Part shown: piece by piece, positions 1 to 6,237 of the stretch
Numbering within the stretch: the first letter of the stretch is position 1
How the letters are laid out: every line of letters begins with the position of its first letter
NCBI GenBank assembly: GCA_947259235.1
Contig: CAMYLL010000019.1
Coordinates: forward strand, 1-15,896
Direction: 5' to 3'
Origin: an uncultured Pseudodesulfovibrio sp.
Lineage (GTDB): Bacteria; Desulfobacterota; Desulfovibrionia; Desulfovibrionales; Desulfovibrionaceae
DNA length: 15,896 nucleotides
Notes under the pieces: model-generated
Seen by the model: only the letters and a program-made list of their open reading frames with translations
Told to the model about the DNA's origin: nothing
Databases searched by the model: none
Translations under genes and position numbers: made by a program

Positions 1-984
1 CACGACCCAGGCGATCTCGCGCCCGAGCACGTCGGCCGCCTCGGCCACGCCGATGGTGGAATCCTTGATGACGCGGTTGGCCACCAGCCTGACGTTCCGC
101 TCGGCGTCCGGGGCCTGCCTGCGCACGGCCTCCACCAGACGGGAGGCGCGGAACAGGCTCGGCAGGGTCAGATGCAGGGGCACGAAGAGGCTGTCCGCCT
201 TCTCGATCTCGCCCGGCACGGCGCCGGAGAGCGCGTCGTCACCCGGCCACCACGCCGTGTCCACCACGATGAAGTCGTAGACGAAGCGGAGCTGTTCGAG
301 GATCAATGACAGGGACCCCTGGTCGGGGCGGTCGCCCGAGACGGGACCGGGCAGGACGTTGAGGCCCGACTCGTGCTCGGTGACCACGCTGTGCAGGTAG
401 GTGGCGTCCAGGCGGGAGATGTCTTCCATCAGATGCCCCCAGGTGTACTCGTACTTGAGGTCCAGAAAATAGGGTATCTCGCCTGCGGGCCGACGCAGGT
501 CCAGGAGCAGGGTCCGGCCCGGAGCGCGCCGGTTGAGGGACCAGGCCAGGCTGGCGGCCAGGGTCGAGACGCCCTGCCCGGCCTTGCTCCCGGCCAGGGT
601 CACGATCCGGCCCCGGGTTCCGTCATCGGCGTGCTTGCTCAGGCGCATGGCCGTGCGCATCAGGGCGGCGCGAAAGTCGCTCTCCTCCACGGGATATTGC
701 AGGAACTCGCGGATGCCGCTGCGCATGGCGCGGATGAGGATGTCCGGGTCCGCATTGCGCCCGGCCAGATAGACGTCGTCCAGCCGCCCGGTCTCCAGGG
801 CGTGGATGATGTGGGCCAGGTCCTCGTCCACGGTCTCGCCCGGCTCGTAGATGAGCACGCCGGTTTCGTCGGCGTCCTCGTCGGCGAGGCGCACCATGTA
901 GCTGGCGGCCACTATCCGCTCCAGCCTCTTGCGCTCATCCTTGTCGTCGAGCGCCAGCGTGACGGGTATTATCCTGTTGTCCAT
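1..984 (-). CDS. cpaE: CpaE/TadZ-like pilus assembly ATPase (C-terminus off the left edge)
   Basis: TadZ/CpaE proteins are MinD/ParA-like ATPases that place the Tad pilus machine at the inner membrane. The first 328 residues are visible. Residues 1-115 resemble a degenerate receiver domain (ending in RAMRSGIREFLQYPV), followed by a MinD-like domain. The nucleotide loop is GSKAGQGVST (132-141): K134 of the deviant Walker box is kept, but the usual second lysine is V139. LLLDLRRP (D162) and FIVVDTAWW (D242) fit the next two MinD-family strands. The ATG at 984 is chosen because it follows a GGGGGA ribosome-binding site by a few bases. It is the last visible gene of the minus-strand tad operon, 56 bp after the small lipoprotein-like gene. 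The call rests on domain pattern and on its place after cpaC. The C-terminal part, stop codon and downstream genes lie outside the window. Confidence 0.88.
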   Translation of the reverse strand, partial: MDNRIIPVTLALDDKDERKRLERIVAASYMVRLADEDADETGVLIYEPGETVDEDLAHIIHALETGRLDDVYLAGRNADPDILIRAMRSGIREFLQYPVEESDFRAALMRTAMRLSKHADDGTRGRIVTLAGSKAGQGVSTLAASLAWSLNRRAPGRTLLLDLRRPAGEIPYFLDLKYEYTWGHLMEDISRLDATYLHSVVTEHESGLNVLPGPVSGDRPDQGSLSLILEQLRFVYDFIVVDTAWWPGDDALSGAVPGEIEKADSLFVPLHLTLPSLFRASRLVEAVRRQAPDAERNVRLVANRVIKDSTIGVAEAADVLGREIAWVV

Positions 985-1040
985 GGTTCCCCCTTTTCCC
1001 CTTTCCGTTTCCAATCCGGCGCGGCTTTCCCCGCCCGCCG

Positions 1041-1319
1041 TCAATTGGTGCCGATGATGATTTCGGACACGCTCTGGCCGGTCTTGGACTCCGTCTTCGG
1101 CCCTTCCTGATACGTCGTGCCGACCTTGGCGGCGTAGCGGCCGTCGATGCCCACCACCGGGGCGTCAGTCCCGGCCTCGGGGTTGTATATCTGCTGGCTC
1201 AGGGCCAGCCGGGCCGAGCTGCCGAAGGGAGCCGTGGATTCCTCATGGCTGATCATGGGGCTGCACCCCATCTGGAACATGATGGCGAACACGGCGAGAT
1301 ACACGATCAAATTTCCCAT
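1041..1319 (-). CDS. small lipoprotein-like protein of the tad operon
   Basis: A 92-residue protein with a hydrophobic N-terminus (MGNLIVYLAVFAIMFQMGCS) ending in a cysteine at residue 19, so it may be an exported, lipid-anchored protein. The lipobox is poor: Q-M-G precedes the cysteine, where L/V/I is expected at -3. The rest is short and polar, with a stretch around residues 45-70 (NPEAG, GIDGRYAAK, TYQEG) of the kind seen in small proteins of other tad loci; this resemblance is from memory. The ATG at 1319 is supported by AGGGAGG four bases upstream. That site overlaps the TAA stop of cpaC, so translation is probably coupled. Position between the secretin and CpaE suggests a secretin-associated or pilotin-like role, which is inference. 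In-frame codons upstream to 1478 overlap cpaC and are not used. Confidence 0.75.
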   Translation of the reverse strand: MGNLIVYLAVFAIMFQMGCSPMISHEESTAPFGSSARLALSQQIYNPEAGTDAPVVGIDGRYAAKVGTTYQEGPKTESKTGQSVSEIIIGTN

Positions 1320-1329
1320 GATGCCTCCC

Positions 1330-2769
1330 TTATCTCGGCCAGGCATGGCCGAAGTCTCCGTCAAAACCCGTCTCCGGGCGGACGACTGTTTCAGGCTGGC
1401 TGTTCGCCTGCGACGCGGCGATGGCGGCAGCGGAGCCGGTGTTCTTTCCCTCAAGCAGGCCGAGCATGTAGAATTCATAATCCGTGGGTTCCTTGAAGTC
1501 GTCGCCGGGCAGGGTCTGCTTGGCCATGTCCAGGGGCTTGACCAGATGGGCGGTGACGATGATCACCAGCTCGGTCTTGTTCTTCTGATAGTCCGAGCTG
1601 CGAAAGAGCATGCCCAGCACGGGCAGGTCGCCCAGCACCGGGAAGCGGTGGTTGTTTTCCTTGAGCGATTCGCTGATGAGCCCGGCGATGGCGAAGCTCT
1701 GGCCGTCGGCCAAGTCCACCACGGTGGTGGCCTTGCGGGTGGCGATGGCCGGAATCTCGTAGCCCTGGTAGCGCATGGCGTTGGTGTAATCGAGCTCGGA
1801 CACCTCGGGGCTGACGTGCAGGTTGATGGCCCCGGAGCTGAGCACCGTGGGGGTGAAGCTCAGGCCCACGCCAAAGGGCTTGAACTCGATGCTGACCGTG
1901 CCCAGCGCGCCGGGCTTGGGAATGGGAATCTCGCCGCCCACCAGAAAGTCGGCCGACTCGCCGGACACGCAGGTCAGGTTCGGCTCGGCCAGCAGCCGGG
2001 CCAGCCCGTGCGCCTTGAGTGCGTCGAGCATGCCGATGATGTTGCTCTGGCCGTTGTTGTACTGGAAAACTCCGTTGATCTTGTCCGTCAGGTCTATGCG
2101 GCCCGAGCCGTCCGCCGCCAGGCTGGTCAGGTTGTTCAGGAAGGAGTAGATCGTGAAATTGCTGAAGGTGGCGGCCAGGTTGATGCCCATGCGCTTGAGG
2201 GCGGTGCGGCTCATCTCGGCCACGCGGACCTCAAGCATGACCTGCTGCACGCCGTCCACGCGCAGGAGGTTGACCACCTTGCCCGGGGCCTCGGCCTCGG
2301 CCAGGGACAGGACCGAGGTCAGGTCGGCAGTGTTGGAGACCGAACCGGACAGGGTGATGGACTCGCCCGAGGAGAGCACCTGGACAGACCTCTCGCGTGG
2401 CAGGATCTCGTGGATCATCCGCTTGAGCCGGGTGACGTCCGGGGTGATGACCAGATCGTAGACCGCGCTCACCTGCCCACCGCTCCACAGGGTCAGGGTG
2501 GTGGTACCGAGCTTCTTGCCGGTGATATATATCTGCCGGGGCGAGAGGACCACGATGGAGGCGGCCTCCGGCTCGGCCAGGGAGACGCGGCTCACCGGAC
2601 GGTCGGCGGTAAGGATGGTGGACTTGGACAGCACGATGCGGATGACGCCCGGAGCCTCGGTGTCGAGAATCTCCAGCTCGGCCATGGCCGGGGCGGCAGT
2701 CAGCAGGGCCGCCAGAAATATCAGTATCAGGCGGGCATGGAGGCCGGTATCGAATGATCGGATAGTCAT
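1330..2769 (-). CDS. cpaC: CpaC/RcpA outer-membrane secretin of the Tad pilus
   Basis: Forms the outer-membrane channel through which the Flp pilus leaves the cell. The protein has 479 residues, a normal length. Residues 1-30 are a signal peptide with likely cleavage at AMA|EL. Residues 32-108 match the pilus-formation N-terminal domain (PRQIYITGKKLGTTTLTLW). A BON-like segment follows at about 117-183, then the secretin domain at about 240-412, with GVGLSFTPTVLSSGAINLHV, EIPAIATRKATT and FPVLGDLPVLGMLFRS as recognisable secretin motifs. The tail (415-479) is low-complexity and polar. The ATG at 2769 is preceded by AGGAGCG. It follows cpaB by 9 bp and precedes the small lipoprotein gene by 10 bp, so it is firmly inside the operon. 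Confidence 0.95.
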   Translation of the reverse strand: MTIRSFDTGLHARLILIFLAALLTAAPAMAELEILDTEAPGVIRIVLSKSTILTADRPVSRVSLAEPEAASIVVLSPRQIYITGKKLGTTTLTLWSGGQVSAVYDLVITPDVTRLKRMIHEILPRERSVQVLSSGESITLSGSVSNTADLTSVLSLAEAEAPGKVVNLLRVDGVQQVMLEVRVAEMSRTALKRMGINLAATFSNFTIYSFLNNLTSLAADGSGRIDLTDKINGVFQYNNGQSNIIGMLDALKAHGLARLLAEPNLTCVSGESADFLVGGEIPIPKPGALGTVSIEFKPFGVGLSFTPTVLSSGAINLHVSPEVSELDYTNAMRYQGYEIPAIATRKATTVVDLADGQSFAIAGLISESLKENNHRFPVLGDLPVLGMLFRSSDYQKNKTELVIIVTAHLVKPLDMAKQTLPGDDFKEPTDYEFYMLGLLEGKNTGSAAAIAASQANSQPETVVRPETGFDGDFGHAWPR

Positions 2770-2778
2770 GACCCGCTC

Positions 2779-3600
2779 CTAGAACTTCAGGGTTCTGGTC
2801 TGGCCGCCGGTGATGACCTCGACGCGGACCTGGTTGCGGCGCGAGGGCGCGGGCTTGGGCGCGGGGCGCAGGGCGGCCAGCGCCTTGGTCACGGTGACGC
2901 CGGTGGTCAGCACCTTGTCCGTGTCCAGCTCGTTGCGCAGGGCGAAATTCAGGGTCCCCTGGGTGGCGGCCAGGGCCAGTCGCTCGCTCTCCTCCGGGGT
3001 CAGCTCCAGGGTGTAGACGTCGACGGACGCGGTCTTGCCCTCTTCGCTGGAGGCCTGGAGCTGGGTTCCGGTGGCCAGCACCTTGACCCGCTCCAGCACC
3101 AGCTTGGTGATGGGCTCGTCCTGCTTGCCGCGACCCTGGACCAGGGAAACGATGACGTCCACGCGGTCGCCGGGGCGGACGAATCCGGCCAGCCCCATGA
3201 CGGCGTTGCCCTTGACGGACATGGCCCGCTTGCCCGGCTCGATGAGGGCGCTGACGCCGCCGCCCATGACCGAGGCTCCGGCCAGACGCGAGGCGGTGAC
3301 GGCCTCGTTGGCGGTCACGGCCATACCCAGCACCCGGCCCGCCAGGGCTTCGGGGTCGTCAAAGGCGCCGGAGGGCCTGGAGTCGGGGGTGAACTGGCGC
3401 AGCTGCAGCATGTCCGCCGTCAGCTTGGTTCCGGGGCCGAGGTCCGCCTTGGCCACCACCACGGCCACGGTCCGGGCCTGGGGGGCGGCTGCGGGCTGCC
3501 GGGCCACGCGGCTGGTCCACATGAAAATCAGCACGCCCGTGCCAAGGGCGAGGACCAGTGCGACGGCGATCTGGATGAGTGCGCGGGTGGATCTGCTCAT
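2779..3600 (-). CDS. cpaB: CpaB/RcpC pilus assembly protein with SAF domain
   Basis: CpaB/RcpC proteins are periplasmic partners of the Tad secretin. This one has 273 residues. Residues 7-29 form one N-terminal membrane segment or uncleaved signal. Residues 43-107 are an SAF domain (VVVAKADLGPGTKLTADML through VTASRLAG). Residues 125-150 carry the family's hallmark AMSVKGNAVMGLAGFVRPGDRVDV, and the C-terminal half (150-225) is the RcpC domain. The ATG at 3600 follows GGGAGA. The gene is 15 bp from the stop of cpaA and 9 bp from the start of cpaC, so all three are probably cotranscribed. Nothing unusual is visible. Confidence 0.93.
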   Translation of the reverse strand: MSRSTRALIQIAVALVLALGTGVLIFMWTSRVARQPAAAPQARTVAVVVAKADLGPGTKLTADMLQLRQFTPDSRPSGAFDDPEALAGRVLGMAVTANEAVTASRLAGASVMGGGVSALIEPGKRAMSVKGNAVMGLAGFVRPGDRVDVIVSLVQGRGKQDEPITKLVLERVKVLATGTQLQASSEEGKTASVDVYTLELTPEESERLALAATQGTLNFALRNELDTDKVLTTGVTVTKALAALRPAPKPAPSRRNQVRVEVITGGQTRTLKF

Positions 3601-3615
3601 GACGTTCTCCCTTGG

Positions 3616-4161
3616 CTACCGGGCCATGATCGACCCGGTCTGGGCCACGTTGACGGCCATGGCGGCCACGGTTCCCACGGCGATGGCCACGCCGTAGCAC
3701 AGGCGCGGCATGGTCTTGCCCGTTGCCACGGGGGAATACTCGAAGCGGTGGGTGGACATGGTCACGAGAAAGGTTCCCCAGATGTTGGCCAGCACGGCCT
3801 TGAACTGGTCGAGATTGCGCAGCAGCACGATGACCGCATAGACGCCGCCCGCGAGACAGGTGAAGAGAAACGCGGTGAAGGTGGCCTGGGCCCCGAGCCA
3901 TGCGCCCACGCCGGCCATGAGCTTGACGTCGCCCGCGCCCATCATGCCCATGAAGAAAGGAACCACCATGACCCCGAGGCCCAGGGCGAACCCGCCGCCG
4001 CTGAGCAGCAGGCCGTCGAGCCCGGCGTAAAGCGCGTGGGCGGCCAGCCCGGTCAGGATGAGCGGGAAGGTCAGCCAGTTGTAGATGCGCTGGCTCCTGA
4101 GGTCGGTGATGGTGGCGACGACGAGCGCCGCCGTGAGCATGATGGAAGTCAGAAGTTCCAT
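3616..4161 (-). CDS. cpaA: CpaA/TadV prepilin peptidase
   Basis: An aspartic membrane protease that removes the short leader of Flp prepilin and probably of the TadE-type pseudopilins. It has 181 residues and is strongly hydrophobic with about six membrane segments. The two catalytic aspartates are visible: D20 in TDLRSQRIYNWL and D78 in the GxGD motif MGAGDVKLM. As usual for TadV-type enzymes, it lacks the N-terminal methyltransferase domain of PilD. The ATG at 4161 is preceded by GGGGGA; an upstream in-frame ATG at 4254 lies in the flp-cpaA spacer inside a stable hairpin and is rejected. It follows flp across a 156-bp spacer and leads directly into cpaB. Its location in the operon makes the Flp pilin its likely substrate. 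Confidence 0.93.
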   Translation of the reverse strand: MELLTSIMLTAALVVATITDLRSQRIYNWLTFPLILTGLAAHALYAGLDGLLLSGGGFALGLGVMVVPFFMGMMGAGDVKLMAGVGAWLGAQATFTAFLFTCLAGGVYAVIVLLRNLDQFKAVLANIWGTFLVTMSTHRFEYSPVATGKTMPRLCYGVAIAVGTVAAMAVNVAQTGSIMAR

Positions 4162-4223
4162 GGTTCCCCCGATGTGTTGCCTTGCGCCGTCATCCCTGGC
4201 GTCCGTTTTCCCCTCGGACGACA

Positions 4224-4264
4224 GGACCGGGGCTGGCGGGCTGCTTTCCCGCAAGCCCCGGTCC
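4224..4264 (-). other. strong stem-loop between flp and cpaA
   Basis: An 11-bp perfect stem (4224-4234 with 4254-4264, GGACCGGGGCT and complement) encloses a second 5-bp stem (4236-4240 with 4248-4252) and a 7-base loop. It lies in the transcribed spacer after the pilin stop. No U-tract follows on the transcribed strand, so it is not a classic terminator. It more likely protects the 3' end of the pilin message or causes partial termination, so that pilin is made in excess over the assembly proteins; this role is inference. Smaller stems flank it at 4201-4219 and 4281-4293. Confidence 0.6.
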
Positions 4265-4317
4265 GGCTGCTCTGGCTGCTTCCGTTAAACGGATTGCTGT
4301 GTGCCTCTCCCTCGCGC

Positions 4318-4491
4318 CTAGTTGGCGGTGGCAGCGCTCATGCTGCTGGCGATGGAGCTGAAGGTGCTGGAAACGACGTTTCCGAGGGTGGTCACTGCGC
4401 CAACGATGGCGGCGGCGATCAGGGCTGCCAGAAGACCGTATTCGAGAGCCGTTGCGCCTTCTTCGTTCATGATCAGGTTCTTGATGGACAT
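4318..4491 (-). CDS. flp: Flp/TadA-type major pilin
   Basis: The structural subunit of the Tad pilus. The 57-residue prepilin starts MSIKNLIMNEEG, then ATALEYGLLAALIAAAIVGA, a textbook Flp signature: cleavage after G12, glutamate at +5 of the mature protein (E17), adjacent tyrosine and a hydrophobic helix. The remaining tail is short and Ser/Ala-rich. The start is fixed by AAGGAG eight bases upstream. It is the first gene of the minus-strand tad operon and lies about 70 nt downstream of the start site expected from the sigma-54 promoter at 4575-4590. Only one flp copy is visible in the window. Confidence 0.95.
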   Translation of the reverse strand: MSIKNLIMNEEGATALEYGLLAALIAAAIVGAVTTLGNVVSSTFSSIASSMSAATAN

Positions 4492-4574
4492 TGTTTTTCT
4501 CCTTGTGTTGAACTGCTTGTTTCGTGGACAGAAAATTTGTTTCTACTGTTCCGCACCAGCCACGACTCCCATTG

Positions 4575-4590
4575 AGCAACCGCCGTGCCA
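4575..4590 (-). promoter_or_regulatory. sigma-54 (-24/-12) promoter of the flp-cpa operon
   Basis: Read on the minus strand the site is TGGCACG-GCGG-TTGCT, a perfect match to the sigma-54 consensus TGGCACG-N4-TTGCW with correct GG/GC spacing. It faces flp and predicts a start near 4564, giving a leader of about 70 nt. A sigma-54 activator is encoded in the same window (6238-7641). Confidence 0.88.
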
Positions 4591-4707
4591 TTTGTGGCGC
4601 GCCATGTTCAAAATTCGCACAACAACTTGTAAAAACTGAATATTTTTCTTACACAATTCCATTTTACCCCATCCTTGGCAGTGTCCGTTATCCCGGCAAT
4701 CCAGTTT

Positions 4708-4720
4708 TTGTAGACTACAA
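4708..4720. promoter_or_regulatory. candidate upstream activator site for the flp promoter
   Basis: TTGTAG-A-CTACAA is a perfect 13-bp palindrome centred about 138 bp upstream of the -12 element, within the usual range for sigma-54 enhancer sites. Its core GTAGAC recurs in the palindrome upstream of the other sigma-54 promoter (7703-7723). Assignment to the 6238-7641 regulator is inference. Confidence 0.45.
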
Positions 4721-4862
4721 TTCGTGGCGATCAGTCCATGCCCATGCACGACATCCCATCATTCCGGGCACTTGGATTGAATACACAAAAAATGGACCAC
4801 CTTTCTGCCCTCCTATCACCATGCCCCCGTGAGACAGAAGCACCCCCAATTTCAGTGGGATA

Positions 4863-4941
4863 GGCGTTCCCGGCGCGCGCTGGGACGAGAGAGGAGGACC
4901 GTAGGCACGAGGGAGGCGTTCCCGAGCGGGCGTGGGAACGA
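4863..4941. repeat. tandem pair of similar 26/27-bp hairpin-like elements
   Basis: Copy 1 (4863-4888) and copy 2 (4915-4941) both begin GGCGTTCCCG and end in TGGGA(A)CGA around a GC-rich middle. Copy 2 folds with 7-bp arms CGTTCCC/GGGAACG; copy 1 is an imperfect version. The copies are 26 bp apart in a gene-free region. No function is recognised. Confidence 0.5.
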
Positions 4942-4944
4942 CTG

Positions 4945-4988
4945 CCAAAGAAGAACGCCCCCTGCGCGCTCGGAGCGGCAGGGGGCGG
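4945..4988 (-). terminator. Rho-independent terminator after the PAP2 gene
   Basis: On the minus strand a 10-bp stem (CGCCCCCTGC, 4978-4987 with 4956-4965) and 12-base loop are followed by TTCTTCTTT. It lies 25 bp past the PAP2 stop and would insulate it from the downstream region. Confidence 0.75.
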
Positions 4989-5012
4989 TTTCACTCGCAG
5001 TGTGGACGGAGA

Positions 5013-6140
5013 TTACGCGGCGAAGATCGAGCCGGGCCTGCGGGCCTGGCGTGCCTGGCGCCCGATGATACGGCCGGTGACGAACCAGATGGCCGAGGTC
5101 AGGATGATGGAGACATAGCCGTCCACGGCGTAGTGCCAGCCGAGGTGGATTGAACCGAGGACGATGCACGCGCAATAGGCCGAGAAGAGCCACCCCACGG
5201 GGCGGCTGATGCGCCAGCCCAAAAGGGCCATGAGCCAGGCGATGGACACGTGCATGCTCGGCATTACCGTAATGCCAGTGACCAGCCCGATATGCCGTTG
5301 GCGGTAGTTCTCAAGGAGCGTCTGCTGCATGTCCAGGGCCCATATGGGATAGGACTCGTTGGCCCGGTGGAGGTAGTCCATGAGTGGTGCGTAGACGTCG
5401 CGCCCCGGCACGATGGCTCCGTAGTAGCACGGCCCGGCCGAGGACAGCAGGGTGGCGGCCACGGAGCCGATGAGCACCCAGCACAGGAGAAAGGAGATGA
5501 TGTACTGCATCCGCAGCCCGGCATTTTCCGTGGCAAAGGCCTGCCAGTAGAAGACCATGATCACGATGAACAACCATATATTATAAAGGAAGTTGACCAT
5601 GAAGGTGATCAGCGGGTGGCCCAGCACCGGCTGGAGTAGCCGCCAGGGGTCCGCGCCGAAGTGGATGGCCCGGTCCAGCTCGAAGAAGACCGGGTCCAGG
5701 TGAAAGGGAACCACCAGGGGGATCATCCGCTTGAAGTTGGAGAAGACCGCCAACAGCAGATAGAAACAGGCGATGGCCACCACGCCGTTGAAGAACCGCT
5801 CCCAGGTCAGGACGTCCTGGTTGAGCCGGGTCATCACCTGGGGCAACAGCCGCCGGGGCCGGTCGCGCAGCTGGGTGCGGATGCAGTAGATGATAAAGAA
5901 GCAGGCAAGGGTCAGCAGGAGCAGATGCACCCCGGTCACACCGTAAAGGCTGAAGCTCGAGAACCGCTCCAGGCCGAAGATGCGGGTATGGAACACGCAG
6001 GACACCGCATAGAATATGAGTATGGCCAGCGGCCCCCGGTGGGCCTGCACCGCGCCGAGAAAGGCGGTTGCGATCCGGTGGCCCGCCTCGGCCAGATAGG
6101 GAAATACGCCGAGCTGGCGGGTCTGTGTTGAATCGGGCAT
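5013..6140 (-). CDS. PAP2-family membrane phosphatase/phosphotransferase (Aur1-like subgroup)
   Basis: A polytopic inner-membrane protein of 375 residues with hydrophobic segments at about 38-52, 69-86, 116-135, 182-202, 213-233 and 312-360. The PAP2 catalytic motifs are near the C-terminus: PSMH (294-297) and S-x5-H-x3-D at S330, H336 and D340 (IHLGWHYAVDGY). This order, with a long hydrophobic N-terminal region, fits the PAP2_3/inositol-phosphotransferase-like group, which acts on lipid phosphates or transfers lipid head groups; the substrate cannot be read from sequence. The ATG at 6140 has AGGA nine bases upstream. A TTG at 6182 would extend it 14 residues but sits in a hairpin and is rejected. 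It lies downstream of the sigma-54 regulator on the same strand and may be cotranscribed with it. A link to the pilus is only positional. Confidence 0.85.
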   Translation of the reverse strand: MPDSTQTRQLGVFPYLAEAGHRIATAFLGAVQAHRGPLAILIFYAVSCVFHTRIFGLERFSSFSLYGVTGVHLLLLTLACFFIIYCIRTQLRDRPRRLLPQVMTRLNQDVLTWERFFNGVVAIACFYLLLAVFSNFKRMIPLVVPFHLDPVFFELDRAIHFGADPWRLLQPVLGHPLITFMVNFLYNIWLFIVIMVFYWQAFATENAGLRMQYIISFLLCWVLIGSVAATLLSSAGPCYYGAIVPGRDVYAPLMDYLHRANESYPIWALDMQQTLLENYRQRHIGLVTGITVMPSMHVSIAWLMALLGWRISRPVGWLFSAYCACIVLGSIHLGWHYAVDGYVSIILTSAIWFVTGRIIGRQARQARRPGSIFAA

Positions 6141-6170
6141 GGGCAATCCTGGAACTGTGGGTGGATGAGG

Positions 6171-6192
6171 CGGCACGGCCAAAGCCGTGCCG
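6171..6192. other. 9-bp perfect hairpin between regulator and PAP2 gene
   Basis: CGGCACGGC (6171-6179) pairs with GCCGTGCCG (6184-6192) around a CAAA loop. There is no U-tract on either side, so it is not an obvious terminator. It sits in the 97-bp spacer just upstream of the PAP2 start and could be a leader structure or a partial stop for the regulator transcript. Confidence 0.5.
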
Positions 6193-6237
6193 GGACGGAC
6201 TGTCCACCAATCGTGGATTAATCCGTGATGTCAGCCG

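Larger units (their letters stand above)
4492..5012. other. 521-bp gene-free region between flp and the PAP2 gene
   Basis: No convincing gene is seen. From left to right it holds the flp leader (4492-4564), the sigma-54 promoter (4575-4590), an AT-rich stretch (about 4605-4680), a 13-bp palindrome (4708-4720), an unexplained segment with low coding character (4721-4860), a duplicated 26/27-bp GC-rich element (4863-4888 and 4915-4941), and a terminator (4945-4988) for the PAP2 gene. Short ORFs on both strands lack ribosome-binding sites and overlap these signals. Confidence 0.7.

Noticed and set aside
1147..2757. 536-residue ORF on the plus strand opposite cpaC
   Set aside because: Gly/His/Gln/Val-rich shadow of the secretin gene in GC-rich DNA; no ribosome-binding site and no family resemblance.
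4766..4781. Third sigma-54-like site (GGGCACT-TGGA-TTGAA)
   Set aside because: The -12 element has GA instead of the required GC and the -24 box is poor; no gene starts downstream.
4543..4994. Several 67-87 residue ORFs on the minus strand upstream of flp
   Set aside because: No ribosome-binding sites; they overlap the promoter, palindrome and terminator and show no protein-like composition.
6141..6182. TTG 6182 as the PAP2 start
   Set aside because: The codon lies in the 6171-6192 hairpin and adds a proline-rich segment with no family support.
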